A stretch of 64,000 nt of DNA from Planococcus maitriensis (GTDB taxonomy: Bacteria > Bacillota > Bacilli > Bacillales_A > Planococcaceae): NCBI RefSeq assembly GCF_003289925.1, contig NZ_QLZQ01000006.1:1-64000 (forward strand), written 5' to 3'. Below the pieces are notes generated by a model. The model made no database searches, was not told the DNA's origin, and was given only the letters and a program-made list of their open reading frames with translations. The position numbers and the translations under genes were made by a program. Below are positions 28,007 through 35,679 of this stretch, piece after piece (positions within the stretch are counted from its first letter, which is position 1; each line of letters opens with the position of its first letter).

Positions 28007-29224
28007 TTATAGTACGTTGAATTTACCTTTCTTCAAGACAAGACCGGCTCCGCCGATCATGTACAATGCGCGGTTGTCGATCATTTTCTTCATGAATGAC
28101 GCGCGTTTGCCTGTCACTTTCTTGCCGAAGACAACGCCAATCGCATCTTCGTCGCCAAGAGAGCATACTGTCCCTTTCAAGTCAGGAACGAACTCTTCTG
28201 TCGTCCCTTCGCCAGCAAGCGCTTTGATGTTTTTCGCAATGCGCTCGCCTTGCTGCATTGCAATCTGTGCAGTCGGCGGGTACGGGCGGTTTGTTTCTTC
28301 GTTGATCATCAATGCGCAGTCGCCGACGATGAATACATCCGAATAGCCCGGTGCGCGCATGTCTTTTTCGACTTTGACGCGCGCGCGCATGCTTTCGATG
28401 GATGTTTCTTCAATCAAGCGGTTTCCGCGGACGCCAGCAGCCCAAACGACTGTGCCGGCATGGATGAATTCGAACTCATCATCATTCTTCTTGATCTTCA
28501 CGCCTTCAGGAGTCGCCTCAACGACTGGCGTTCCGATAGAGAATTCAATGCCTTTGGCTTGAAGATGGCCGACTGCATAATCCACCAATTCAGGGTCGAA
28601 TCCTGGCAAGACCATCGGTGCAGCTTCTACACAGATGACACGTACTTTTTCGCGCGGCACGTCGAACTCTTTGCAAAGTTCCGGCACGCGGTTTGCAAGT
28701 TCCCCAAGGAATTCGATTCCAGTGAATCCAGCTCCGCCGACAACGATCGTCAAGCGGCTGTCGTTCTTCACTTCTTCAGTGGACCATGTCGCAAACTGGA
28801 ATTCGATATGCTCGCGGATATAGCGCGCAGCTTTGACATTGGCGATGGACAACGCATATGTGTCAAGGCCTTCGATTCCGAATGTTTCTCCTTCAAAGCC
28901 AAGCCCGATGACAAGGTAATCATATGTGAACTCCCCGTTGTCAGTCGAAACTTTTTTGCTGTCTACATCGATGCCTTCGACAGTGGCTTGGACGAAATTC
29001 ACTTTGCCGGTATCGATGACGTCTTTGATGTCGTAGCGCACTTGTTCCGGAAGCAATGTACCTGCTGCTGCTTCATGGAGCCATGTGCTTTCGTAATGAT
29101 ATTCGTTTTTGTTGATGAGCGTAATGTCCGCAGCGTCTGTCCCAAATTCTTTTTGCAAGTTCACTACAGTAGTCAATCCACCATAGCCTGCACCTAATAC
29201 TAATATTGACGGTCTTTTCAACAC
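28007..29224 (-). CDS. yumB: Type II NADH:quinone oxidoreductase-like flavoprotein (YumB)
   Basis: 405 residues. FAD-binding GAGYGG near the N-terminus, a second Rossmann motif [11 protein letters not shown] (~residue 155) for NAD(P)H, and the C-terminal VFIVGDCA segment. This is the NDH-2 pattern: it feeds electrons from NADH to menaquinone at the inner face of the membrane without pumping protons. The GTG at 29224 has AAGGTGG eight bases upstream; TTG at 29221 is possible. A second related protein, YutJ, is at 30.5 kb. Confidence 0.92.
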   Translation of the reverse strand: MLKRPSILVLGAGYGGLTTVVNLQKEFGTDAADITLINKNEYHYESTWLHEAAAGTLLPEQVRYDIKDVIDTGKVNFVQATVEGIDVDSKKVSTDNGEFTYDYLVIGLGFEGETFGIEGLDTYALSIANVKAARYIREHIEFQFATWSTEEVKNDSRLTIVVGGAGFTGIEFLGELANRVPELCKEFDVPREKVRVICVEAAPMVLPGFDPELVDYAVGHLQAKGIEFSIGTPVVEATPEGVKIKKNDDEFEFIHAGTVVWAAGVRGNRLIEETSIESMRARVKVEKDMRAPGYSDVFIVGDCALMINEETNRPYPPTAQIAMQQGERIAKNIKALAGEGTTEEFVPDLKGTVCSLGDEDAIGVVFGKKVTGKRASFMKKMIDNRALYMIGGAGLVLKKGKFNVL

Positions 29225-29370
29225 AATCGCAACCACCTTCAAGTCATTTTATGTACCGGAAATAATAAAACAGATTCCAGTAAACACCTATCCTCTATAT
29301 TAGCCCTTTTGCAAATGCTTTTCAACAGTTGAATGCCCTTACACAAGATGCGCGACAAAAGGGAAAATTG

Positions 29371-29399
29371 AAAAAACCCGCTTCTGTGAAGGAGCGGGT
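29371..29399 (-). terminator. Terminator of yutM
   Basis: ACCCGCT/AGCGGGT stem with an imperfect inner part and a T6 run on the minus strand. Confidence 0.75.
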
Positions 29400-29406
29400 C
29401 GGTTCA

Positions 29407-29769
29407 TCAGCAATTTTCAGGCGTTCCTGCTTTTTTCGCGGTGCGGAAACTCGTGCCGCAGCCGCATGAGGCGATGGCGTTTGGGTTGTCAATCGTGAAC
29501 CCGCCGCCCATCAAGGACTGCTTATAGTCCACTACAGTCCCTTGCAGGATCGGGGCATCTTCTTTGTTGATCAGGATGCGGATGCCGTGCTGTTCGTATT
29601 CATCGTCCGTTTCTGCCGCTTCCGGCTCGAAACCCATGCCATAAGTCAGCCCGCTGCAGCCGCCGCCTTTTACAGCCACGCGCAGATAAGAACCTTCCTC
29701 TTCGTTATGGCGCATCATTTCCTTCACTTGGAAAGAAGCGGCTTCTGTAATTTCTACAACTTGTGTCAT
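29407..29769 (-). CDS. yutM: A-type iron-sulfur carrier (HesB/IscA family, YutM)
   Basis: 120 residues with the three cysteines of A-type carriers, in GGGCSGL and SCGCG. It would receive Fe-S clusters from the SUF scaffold and pass them to target enzymes. It is followed by its own terminator. Only about 80 bp separate it from the NifU-like gene yutI, so this spot groups two cluster-transfer proteins; the assembly operon itself is at 41-46 kb. Confidence 0.93.
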   Translation of the reverse strand: MTQVVEITEAASFQVKEMMRHNEEEGSYLRVAVKGGGCSGLTYGMGFEPEAAETDDEYEQHGIRILINKEDAPILQGTVVDYKQSLMGGGFTIDNPNAIASCGCGTSFRTAKKAGTPENC

Positions 29770-29822
29770 CTACGTTCACCCTTTCTTTTCCATTTCATCT
29801 TTGCCCTCTTGAAGGAGGACAG

Positions 29823-29846
29823 AAAAAGGGACCTGTAGCAGGCCCC
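29823..29846 (-). terminator. Terminator of yutI
   Basis: GGG-A-CCTG / CAGG-C-CCC stem with a central mismatch, followed by T5 on the minus strand. Confidence 0.68.
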
Positions 29847-29852
29847 TGGATA

Positions 29853-30089
29853 TTAAAAGACTTGTTCCACTTCAACGACGCCAGGAACTTCCTCGACAAG
29901 CGCGCGTTCGATGCCCGCTTTCAATGTGATTGTTGAACTTGGGCAGCTGCCGCAAGCACCGAGCAGGCGCAGCTTCACGATGCCGTCCTCTACATCCACC
30001 AATTCACAGTCTCCCCCGTCGCGCAAAAGGAAAGGCCGCAATTTATCTAAGACTTCCATTACTTGATCTTCCATCATAGCTTCAGTCAT
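29853..30089 (-). CDS. yutI: NifU-like Fe-S scaffold/carrier (YutI)
   Basis: 78 residues equal to the NifU C-terminal domain, with the cluster-binding CGSC motif in [12 protein letters not shown]. Such Nfu proteins carry a 4Fe-4S cluster to client proteins. Start ATG supported by AAGGAGTCG. Divergent from yuzD with an 83-bp gap. Confidence 0.93.
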   Translation of the reverse strand: MTEAMMEDQVMEVLDKLRPFLLRDGGDCELVDVEDGIVKLRLLGACGSCPSSTITLKAGIERALVEEVPGVVEVEQVF

Positions 30090-30172
30090 TTCTATCGACT
30101 CCTTTCATTACAATCATTATAATGTGAATAAGCACAAAAAGCCAATAATGAATTTCCAGGAGGCCATTAATC

Positions 30173-30499
30173 ATGACAAAAATCCCGAACATCGAAATTT
30201 ACGGTACCGACCAGATCTGCGCCAGCTGTGTAAATGCCCCTTCATCCAAGGATACGTACGAATGGCTCGAGGCCGCCATCTCCAGAAAATACAAGGATCA
30301 GCCATTTTCAATAAGCTATATCGACATTGAGAAACCGCTGCAAGATGCCAAACAGCAAGAATATGCAGAGCGCATTTTGGAAGATGAGTTTTTCTACCCG
30401 CTCGTGCTGATCGAAGGTGAAGTCGTCGGTGAAGGCTATATCCAGTTGAAACCTGTTTACAGAGAACTTGAGAAACATGGTTTCACGGCTGCTGATTAA
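30173..30499 (+). CDS. yuzD: YuzD-like small protein (DUF1462)
   Basis: 108 residues. The N-terminus YGTDQICASCVNAPSSKDTYEWL has a CxxC motif in a thioredoxin-like context. It matches YuzD, a conserved Bacillales protein of unknown function. It is divergent from the NifU-like yutI. AGGAGG lies eight to nine bases upstream. A role in thiol or iron-sulfur chemistry is suggested by the motif and the neighbours only. Confidence 0.85.
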   Translation: MTKIPNIEIYGTDQICASCVNAPSSKDTYEWLEAAISRKYKDQPFSISYIDIEKPLQDAKQQEYAERILEDEFFYPLVLIEGEVVGEGYIQLKPVYRELEKHGFTAAD

Positions 30500-30501
30500 T
30501 G

Positions 30502-30528
30502 AAAAAAGCGCTCCGCGGAGCGCTTTTT
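30502..30528. terminator. Bidirectional terminator
   Basis: Near-perfect palindrome AAAAAGCGCTCCGCGG... and complement, with T5, between convergent yuzD and yutJ. Confidence 0.88.
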
Positions 30529-30530
30529 CT

Positions 30531-31598
30531 TTACCCGTTATGCCATTTATACATCCACAAGACGCCCGATTTCATCAAACGCGCAATGCGTCCGGTAACG
30601 GTGCGGTCGGCGAGATAGGCAAAGCCTTGTTTTTTCCCGAGTGAGCCAAGGAAGCCTTTCAGCTTGATCTCCGGCATCGTTTCAGGCAATGGCTCGCCTT
30701 TCCATTTGGTGCGCAGCACTTTGACGATCTGTTCGGCTTGTTCTTCTGCGAGTTGTGCAGAAGGCGCCATCGGAAGTGCCGCACAATCGCCTACGACATA
30801 GACATTTTCATCGTTCGGCAATTGGTGGTATTGGTTAATGATGACACGCCCGCTGTTGTCGCTTTCCAGATTCAAATCACGAACCGGCTTGACCGGCTGG
30901 ATCCCTGCCGTCCAGACGACTGCATCGACTGGAATCGTTTCCTCATGGTTATACAGAAGATTCGGTTCCACTTTCGTGATATTCGAATTGGAGACGACAT
31001 CGACATTGTTGTTATCGAACCATTTCTTGACGAAGTTGCTGAGACGTTCCGGGAAGTCGCGCAAAATTCGCGGGCTACGGTCAAATAGCTTGATCTTCAA
31101 ATCACTGCGGCTTTCGCGCAATTCACTGGCGAGTTCGATGCCGCTGAGCCCTGCACCGACGACGCCTACAGTCGCGCCGGACTTCAATCCAAGCAAGGCT
31201 TCATAGGTTTTCCGCGAGTTGCCGATGGTCTGGATGCTGTACGTGAATTCATCTGCCCCAGGAACGCCGTGGTATTTGTCGATGCAACCGAGTCCGATGA
31301 TCAATTCATCGTACGCAATGCGCTGTCCGTCTTCTAAGAAGATGCATTTCTCCTCAAGCCCGATTTCCCGTATTTCGCCATTGACGATTTTCAGGCGTTC
31401 GTGCTCCGGGAACGGGACGCGCACTTCCTGGTCGGATTCGGTTCCTGCAGCCAGGGCGTAAAATTCAGTTTTCATGCTGTGGAAAGGTGTGCGGTCAATC
31501 AGAATGATTTCCATGTCCTGCGGGAAGTTATTCGGCAAGAGCCGAAGCAAGACCCGCATATTGCCGTAGCCGCCACCTAGTAAGACTAATTTCTTCAT
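30531..31598 (-). CDS. yutJ: NDH-2-like NAD(P)/FAD oxidoreductase (YutJ)
   Basis: 355 residues, same length as B. subtilis YutJ. FAD motif GGGYGNMRV at the N-terminus, second Rossmann motif VVGAGLSGIELASEL (~residue 145) and VYVVGDCAALP near residue 265. It is likely a peripheral NADH-quinone or related disulfide-family oxidoreductase. Its promoter contains a Rex-type operator, which would tie expression to the NADH/NAD+ ratio. ATG with AGGAGA upstream. Confidence 0.9.
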   Translation of the reverse strand: MKKLVLLGGGYGNMRVLLRLLPNNFPQDMEIILIDRTPFHSMKTEFYALAAGTESDQEVRVPFPEHERLKIVNGEIREIGLEEKCIFLEDGQRIAYDELIIGLGCIDKYHGVPGADEFTYSIQTIGNSRKTYEALLGLKSGATVGVVGAGLSGIELASELRESRSDLKIKLFDRSPRILRDFPERLSNFVKKWFDNNNVDVVSNSNITKVEPNLLYNHEETIPVDAVVWTAGIQPVKPVRDLNLESDNSGRVIINQYHQLPNDENVYVVGDCAALPMAPSAQLAEEQAEQIVKVLRTKWKGEPLPETMPEIKLKGFLGSLGKKQGFAYLADRTVTGRIARLMKSGVLWMYKWHNG

Positions 31599-31643
31599 AT
31601 AATTCTCCTTTAGCCCGTCATTCTGCTATTGATTCCAAATATG

Positions 31644-31674
31644 AGTATAGCTGATTGTGATAACTTTCACAATC
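31644..31674 (-). promoter_or_regulatory. yutJ promoter with embedded Rex-type operator
   Basis: On the minus strand TTGTGA (31667-31672), 17-nt spacer and TATACT (31644-31649) make a sigma-A promoter. The same -35 hexamer is one arm of the palindrome TTGTGATAACTTTCACAA (31655-31672 on the plus strand), extended to GATTGTGA/TCACAATC. This equals the Rex consensus TTGTGA-N6-TCACAA. Rex releases DNA when NADH rises, so repression of an NADH oxidase-like gene would be lifted under high NADH. Confidence 0.72.
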
Positions 31675-31696
31675 ATTTCCGGACAAAATCAATTAA

Positions 31697-31725
31697 TTGA
31701 CGATTGGCAGGAAACACGATAGGAT
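31697..31725 (+). promoter_or_regulatory. Sigma-A promoter of yuzB
   Basis: TTGACG (31697-31702), 17-nt spacer, TAGGAT (31720-31725), about 25 bp upstream of the yuzB start. The Rex-type palindrome ends 22 bp before it, so yuzB may also be affected. Confidence 0.55.
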
Positions 31726-31749
31726 TTCCTAGTAGTGAGGTGAGCTGGA

Positions 31750-31986
31750 ATGAACCCGATAATTGAATTTTGCATGAGCAATCTTGCCAATGGTTCTGAA
31801 GAGTCTTTTGCAAAATTAGAACAGGACCCGAACCTGGACGTGCTCGAATATGGCTGTTTAAGCTATTGCAGCCAATGTGCCGAATCGCTCTTTGCACTTG
31901 TGAACGGAGAAATCGTGGAAGCGGACAGCCCTGAAGAGCTGACCAAGAAAATATATGAGTTCATTGAAGAAAACCCTTTGTTTTAA
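31750..31986 (+). CDS. yuzB: YuzB-like small protein (DUF1450)
   Basis: 78 residues with Cys8 in IIEFCMSN and a C-terminal LSYCSQCAES motif. Matches YuzB of Bacillus; no function is established. The three cysteines could hold a metal or react in disulfide exchange. Divergent from yutJ, with its own promoter and terminator. Confidence 0.85.
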   Translation: MNPIIEFCMSNLANGSEESFAKLEQDPNLDVLEYGCLSYCSQCAESLFALVNGEIVEADSPEELTKKIYEFIEENPLF

Positions 31987-32013
31987 GCCGCCTTTTGGAC
32001 GGCTTTTTTTAAT
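31985..32013 (+). terminator. Terminator of yuzB
   Basis: AAGCCG-CC / GG-A-CGGCTT stem and T7 tail starting at the yuzB stop. The T-run exists only on the plus strand. Confidence 0.8.
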
Positions 32014-32782
32014 GCTCCCAAAAACCCAGGTTCTCAAGCATGTGTGTTGCAGGCTGGTCTTTTTGCATAACCGCATCCATCGGGGTCACGCCAGTATTCA
32101 CATGGACCGTGTCGATACCAAAGCGGATTCCCGCCTGGATATCGGTATCGTAATTATCCCCGATCATCACCATTTCCTCTTTCTCGAAGCCCCATTCATG
32201 CTGGATGGTTTCGAGCATATGGATTTCCGGCTTTCCGATGAAGACCGGGTCCACATCTGTCGCTTTTGACACCACGGCCGTTATGGCCCCGTTTCCCGGT
32301 AGAAACCCTTCTTCCGACGGGAATGCCAAGTCCTGGTTGGTCGACAAGAATACTGCCCCCTTTTGGACTTCAAGGCAAGCGCGTGAAATTTTCGCATAAG
32401 TGATTTGCGGATCGAGTCCCATCAAAACGATATCCGCCTGCTTTTCAACACACGCGATCCCTTCCGCATCAAGCGCTTCCTGAAGGCCTTCCGAGCCGAT
32501 CAAGTAGACGGTGCGGCCGGGATACCAGCGTTTGATGTATTTCGCTGCCGCAACTGCCGAAGACATGATGCGTGATTTATCCGCAACGACCCCGACTCGC
32601 CACAATTTTTCATGCAATTGCCCAAGTGTTTTGGAAGCGTTATTCGTAATGTAAAAAGCTTCGATGCCCTGTTCTTGCAAGCGACTGACAAATTGGGCAG
32701 CGGCTTCCACCGGCGCCTCTCCCCGGTAAACCGTTCCATCCAGATCCAGGCAATAGGCTTTGTAGCGCTTAATTTTTTCCAT
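32009..32782 (-). CDS. yutF: HAD-superfamily sugar-phosphatase-like hydrolase (YutF, NagD/AraL type)
   Basis: 257 residues. HAD motif I DLDGTVYRG near residue 12, motif II YITNNASKT, lysine motif III near IGKPE, and motif IV GDNYDTDIQAG. Family members (TIGR01457) dephosphorylate small phosphate esters; the natural substrate is unknown. The start at 32782 overlaps the end of yutE by 14 bp with a GGAGAAC site, so the two are translated together. Confidence 0.9.
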   Translation of the reverse strand: MEKIKRYKAYCLDLDGTVYRGEAPVEAAAQFVSRLQEQGIEAFYITNNASKTLGQLHEKLWRVGVVADKSRIMSSAVAAAKYIKRWYPGRTVYLIGSEGLQEALDAEGIACVEKQADIVLMGLDPQITYAKISRACLEVQKGAVFLSTNQDLAFPSEEGFLPGNGAITAVVSKATDVDPVFIGKPEIHMLETIQHEWGFEKEEMVMIGDNYDTDIQAGIRFGIDTVHVNTGVTPMDAVMQKDQPATHMLENLGFWEH

Positions 32783-33227
32783 TGTTGTTCTCCGGGATGA
32801 ACGCAGAGACCGGGCCAAGTTCGTGTTCAAGATAATGGGCCACTTTCGGCCCGAATTGTTTCAAACTATCCAAATGGGCATCCATTACCCGTGTAATCTC
32901 TGAGTGGTCGACCGCAATGAATTCGCGCACCAGCATCTTACGCAGGCCGACGAGCTCTTTCAAGGGCTGGTCCATTCCTTCAGTGATCACTTTTTCATCC
33001 ACGAGTATATCGATGATATCTTCGTAACTACCCGGATCGCGCATGATAAAACCATCGATCATGGAATTTCCGACGTCGATTACCGCTTCGATCGCCCCCA
33101 AAGCAAGGCGTTCCAGAGCCAATTGGTCTTTCAGTGAATTCCACTCGCCGTTCTCTTCATACAGAGCGATAAGCGCATCCATGTATGTGATGGCTTTCTT
33201 GATTTTTCCACGGTCGATAAAATACAT
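32769..33227 (-). CDS. yutE: HepT-like DUF86 protein (YutE) with altered catalytic motif
   Basis: 152 residues, all helical, DUF86/HepT-like. HepT toxins use an R-x4-H-x-Y motif; at the matching place here there is LRKMLVREFIAVD, so His and Tyr are replaced by Arg and Phe. There is no MNT-type nucleotidyltransferase next to it. It is thus unlikely to be an active toxin-antitoxin component; it matches the orphan YutE family of Bacillus. GGAGGG precedes the ATG at 33227. Followed by yutF with a 14-bp overlap. Confidence 0.8.
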   Translation of the reverse strand: MYFIDRGKIKKAITYMDALIALYEENGEWNSLKDQLALERLALGAIEAVIDVGNSMIDGFIMRDPGSYEDIIDILVDEKVITEGMDQPLKELVGLRKMLVREFIAVDHSEITRVMDAHLDSLKQFGPKVAHYLEHELGPVSAFIPENNNGKN

Positions 33228-33297
33228 ATTGAGTCCCTCCATTTTGCTGATGCTCGCTGATGCGTTTCTTCTCTATCATATCATATGGGCACAAGAA

Positions 33298-33330
33298 AAC
33301 CCCCGGCGGCTCAATCCGCCTCGGGGGGTT
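33298..33330 (-). terminator. Terminator of yutD
   Basis: AACCCCC-GGCGGC stem with its complement; overlaps the end of yutD; TTTTC tail on the minus strand. Confidence 0.8.
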
Positions 33331-33646
33331 CCGGTTGTTCCTGCACTTCTGGTTCCGGCGCTTTCCCAGCCTTTTTCAAGACGAAATAAGAGCATCCGAA
33401 ATTGCAGTATTCGTATAAATAATCCTGGAGCGTGCTGATCTTCGTATCATAGCTTGCCTTGTTATTGCTATCCTCAAAAAACCCCTTCAGGCGAAGCTGT
33501 CCGTATCCCCAGTCGCCCAGGATGTAATCATATTTGGCCAGAATATCGCTGTACCTGTTCTGGATTGCTTCTTCCTGAAACCCTCCGCGATGATCCTCGA
33601 TCACCTCGTAGTTCCACTTTTCAATCGTGATCAATATCCTCACCAT
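33311..33646 (-). CDS. yutD: YutD-like protein (DUF1027)
   Basis: 111 residues. The segment KYDYILGDWGYGQLRLKGF near the middle, then Y-L-Y-E-Y-C-N-F-G-C, is typical of YutD/DUF1027. The tail is Pro/Glu-rich. Function unknown. The ATG at 33646 is kept; the sequence GGTGAGG just inside suggests a TTG a few codons later might be the true start. Confidence 0.82.
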   Translation of the reverse strand: MVRILITIEKWNYEVIEDHRGGFQEEAIQNRYSDILAKYDYILGDWGYGQLRLKGFFEDSNNKASYDTKISTLQDYLYEYCNFGCSYFVLKKAGKAPEPEVQEQPEPPEAD

Positions 33647-33760
33647 CCATACCTAGTAATGACAAAAGCCCGAGCCTGCATCATTCTGCTGTGAATCCTG
33701 CTTCAAATGTATCACACCAAGGCTGGATGGACAAGCTGCGCTATCATCCCATCGATAAAC

Positions 33761-33795
33761 AAAAAAACCTCCGGCAGCCGCCTGCCAGAGGTTTT
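33761..33795 (-). terminator. Terminator of the metS-metP unit
   Basis: AACCTC-CGGCAG / CTGCC-A-GAGGTT stem with one mismatch and a T7 tail on the minus strand, downstream of metS. Confidence 0.85.
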
Positions 33796-33800
33796 CCATA

Positions 33801-33923
33801 TCATCCTAAGTCTTCTGCTTTGTTTGTTTTGCTCGATCTCACAGCATGGAAAATGCTCGCTGCAAGCCCTCCCCAGAGGAGGATCATACCGATAATCATG
33901 ACTACAATCGCGTTAACTGACAT
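33801..33923 (-). CDS. metS: MetS-family small subunit of NSS transporter
   Basis: 40 residues (starting MSVNAIVVMIIGMILLWGG, ending SKTNKAEDLG): one membrane helix and a short basic tail. GGAGGG lies before the ATG, 12 bp after the stop of the larger NSS transporter gene. This is the arrangement of the MetPS methionine/alanine import system of Corynebacterium, whose small subunit is of this type. It is shorter than most gene-calling limits. It should aid activity of the transporter; methionine as substrate is by analogy. Confidence 0.88.
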   Translation of the reverse strand: MSVNAIVVMIIGMILLWGGLAASIFHAVRSSKTNKAEDLG

Positions 33924-33935
33924 GTCGATCCCTCC

Positions 33936-35480
33936 TTATTCTTTTTCGCGTACCGGATGCTCGGAATGCTCATCATAATAACGGTAGTTTTTATGCCACT
34001 TGCCGAGCGAGAACAAGATGCCCAATAACAGGGCGCCTGATGCCACTGCCACGCCGCTTGTCAATGTGAACATATTGGAATACCCTTCATAGTTCCCGGT
34101 TTCCGTTTCGAATTGCTGGAAGATGTTCAAACGAAGCAAGCCGAACATCATGTATCCGAGAACGATCGGAGTGATGACACCGAGGCTGAACTTCCACCAG
34201 CCGCCAAGCCGGATATCGGAAATTGCATTGGCATGATCCTGCAAATGCTTAGTTTTACGCAAGACCCAAACGACCATGATGACTTCAACCAGCCCAAGAG
34301 CTGCCACACCGAATTGATTGATGAAGTAATCGATGATGTCCAGGAAAAACAAGCCGCCCTGCGTCGCAAAAAGAATCGAAATTAAGGCTGCAAGCCCGCC
34401 GCTGAATGCAACTGCTTTGCGGCGCGAGATACCGAACTTCTCGGTGAACCCTGCAACATAGGTCTCTGTAATCGACATGAGTGATGTAAGTCCTGCAAGT
34501 GTCAATGACAGGAAGAACAGGAAGCCGAAGAGGCCGTTGAGCCCTGGAAATTCATTGATGATCGCCGGGAACACAACGAATGCCAGCCCGACGCCCGCAG
34601 ATGCAACATCTGCCACTTCTACGCCTGATTGCGTCGCCATGAAACCAAGTACCGCAAACACCCCGATACCGGCAAGGAGCTCGAAACTTGAGTTCGCAAA
34701 CCCGGTAATGAACGCATTGTTGGTGACATCGGATTTCTTCGGCAAATAACTGGAATAAGTGATCATAATCGCAAAAGCAATCGATAAACTGAAGAAAATG
34801 TGCCCATAGGCCGCAACCCATACAGTCGGGTCCATGATGGCTTCAAAGTTAGGCTTGAAGAACGCATCGAGCCCCAGCATTGCGCCATCAAGTGTGACGG
34901 CCCGAATGACAATAATCAGGAAAATAATGACTAATGTCGGGATAAATACCCGGTTGGCCATTTCAATTCCTTTTTTCACTCCGGCAAGCAAAATGCCAAG
35001 CGTGATGATCCATACGATCGCTAATGGAATGAATATCCCCCAGACGATCCCCCCTGTCTCGCCTGGTGATACAGTCAACTGGAGAAAGTCATTGAATAAG
35101 AAGCCTTCCGTGTCCTCTCCCCACGCCTGATTGAATGAGAATAAAGTGTAACGCATTGCCCACGCAATAATGACCGCATAATAAACGGAGATGACGAACG
35201 ATACAAAAATCGCCCACCAGCCCATCCATTCAGCCTTCTTGCCGCTCATCCTAAAGAAGGATAGCGGGGCTGAGCCGCGAAAACGGTGACCGATCGAGAA
35301 CTCCATGATCAATATCGGGATACCGGCAGTCAATAATGCGAATAAATAAGGTATAAAAAATGCTCCCCCACCATTTTCATAAGCTACATACGGGAATCGC
35401 CAAATATTCCCCAACCCTACTGCTGAACCGACCGCCGCCATGATGAAGCCGGCTCTCGTTCCCCATGTAGAACGCTCCAT
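33936..35480 (-). CDS. metP: MetP-like NSS-family Na+-dependent amino acid transporter
   Basis: 514 residues with twelve membrane helices. Na+/substrate site motif in TM1, AGFIMAAVGSAVGLGNIWRFPY, and AYENGGGAFFIPY. Longer than the paralogue at 13.2 kb, as are MetP proteins, and followed by the small subunit metS. The start at 35480 has AAGGGGGA upstream; an earlier in-frame start lacks a site. The likely substrates are methionine, alanine or similar neutral amino acids. Not behind a riboswitch. Confidence 0.9.
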   Translation of the reverse strand: MERSTWGTRAGFIMAAVGSAVGLGNIWRFPYVAYENGGGAFFIPYLFALLTAGIPILIMEFSIGHRFRGSAPLSFFRMSGKKAEWMGWWAIFVSFVISVYYAVIIAWAMRYTLFSFNQAWGEDTEGFLFNDFLQLTVSPGETGGIVWGIFIPLAIVWIITLGILLAGVKKGIEMANRVFIPTLVIIFLIIVIRAVTLDGAMLGLDAFFKPNFEAIMDPTVWVAAYGHIFFSLSIAFAIMITYSSYLPKKSDVTNNAFITGFANSSFELLAGIGVFAVLGFMATQSGVEVADVASAGVGLAFVVFPAIINEFPGLNGLFGFLFFLSLTLAGLTSLMSITETYVAGFTEKFGISRRKAVAFSGGLAALISILFATQGGLFFLDIIDYFINQFGVAALGLVEVIMVVWVLRKTKHLQDHANAISDIRLGGWWKFSLGVITPIVLGYMMFGLLRLNIFQQFETETGNYEGYSNMFTLTSGVAVASGALLLGILFSLGKWHKNYRYYDEHSEHPVREKE

Positions 35481-35642
35481 TTCTCTTCCCCCTTTGTTGG
35501 TAACTTCCATTTTTTTAACAGAAAAATAGGAAGTTTGTTTATATTCAGATTATTTTAGAATATAAATTCAGTATAACTAGGACCATGTTTAAAGTAAAGA
35601 TAATTTCTGAAAATTTATGAAGAAAACTATTATAGTAATAAT

Positions 35643-35673
35643 AAAAAGGCGGAGATAAACTATCTCCGCCTTT
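35643..35673 (-). terminator. Terminator of lysW
   Basis: A perfect 13-bp stem (35645-35657 with 35661-35673) with an AAC loop and T5 on the minus strand. Confidence 0.88.
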
Positions 35674-35679
35674 CAAATC

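Noticed and set aside
28250..29197. 315-codon frame antisense to yumB
   Set aside because: Shadow of a well-supported NDH-2 gene; Cys/Phe-rich composition and no ribosome-binding site.
32769..33227. HepT/MNT toxin-antitoxin system
   Set aside because: No MNT nucleotidyltransferase gene is adjacent and the catalytic motif is changed.
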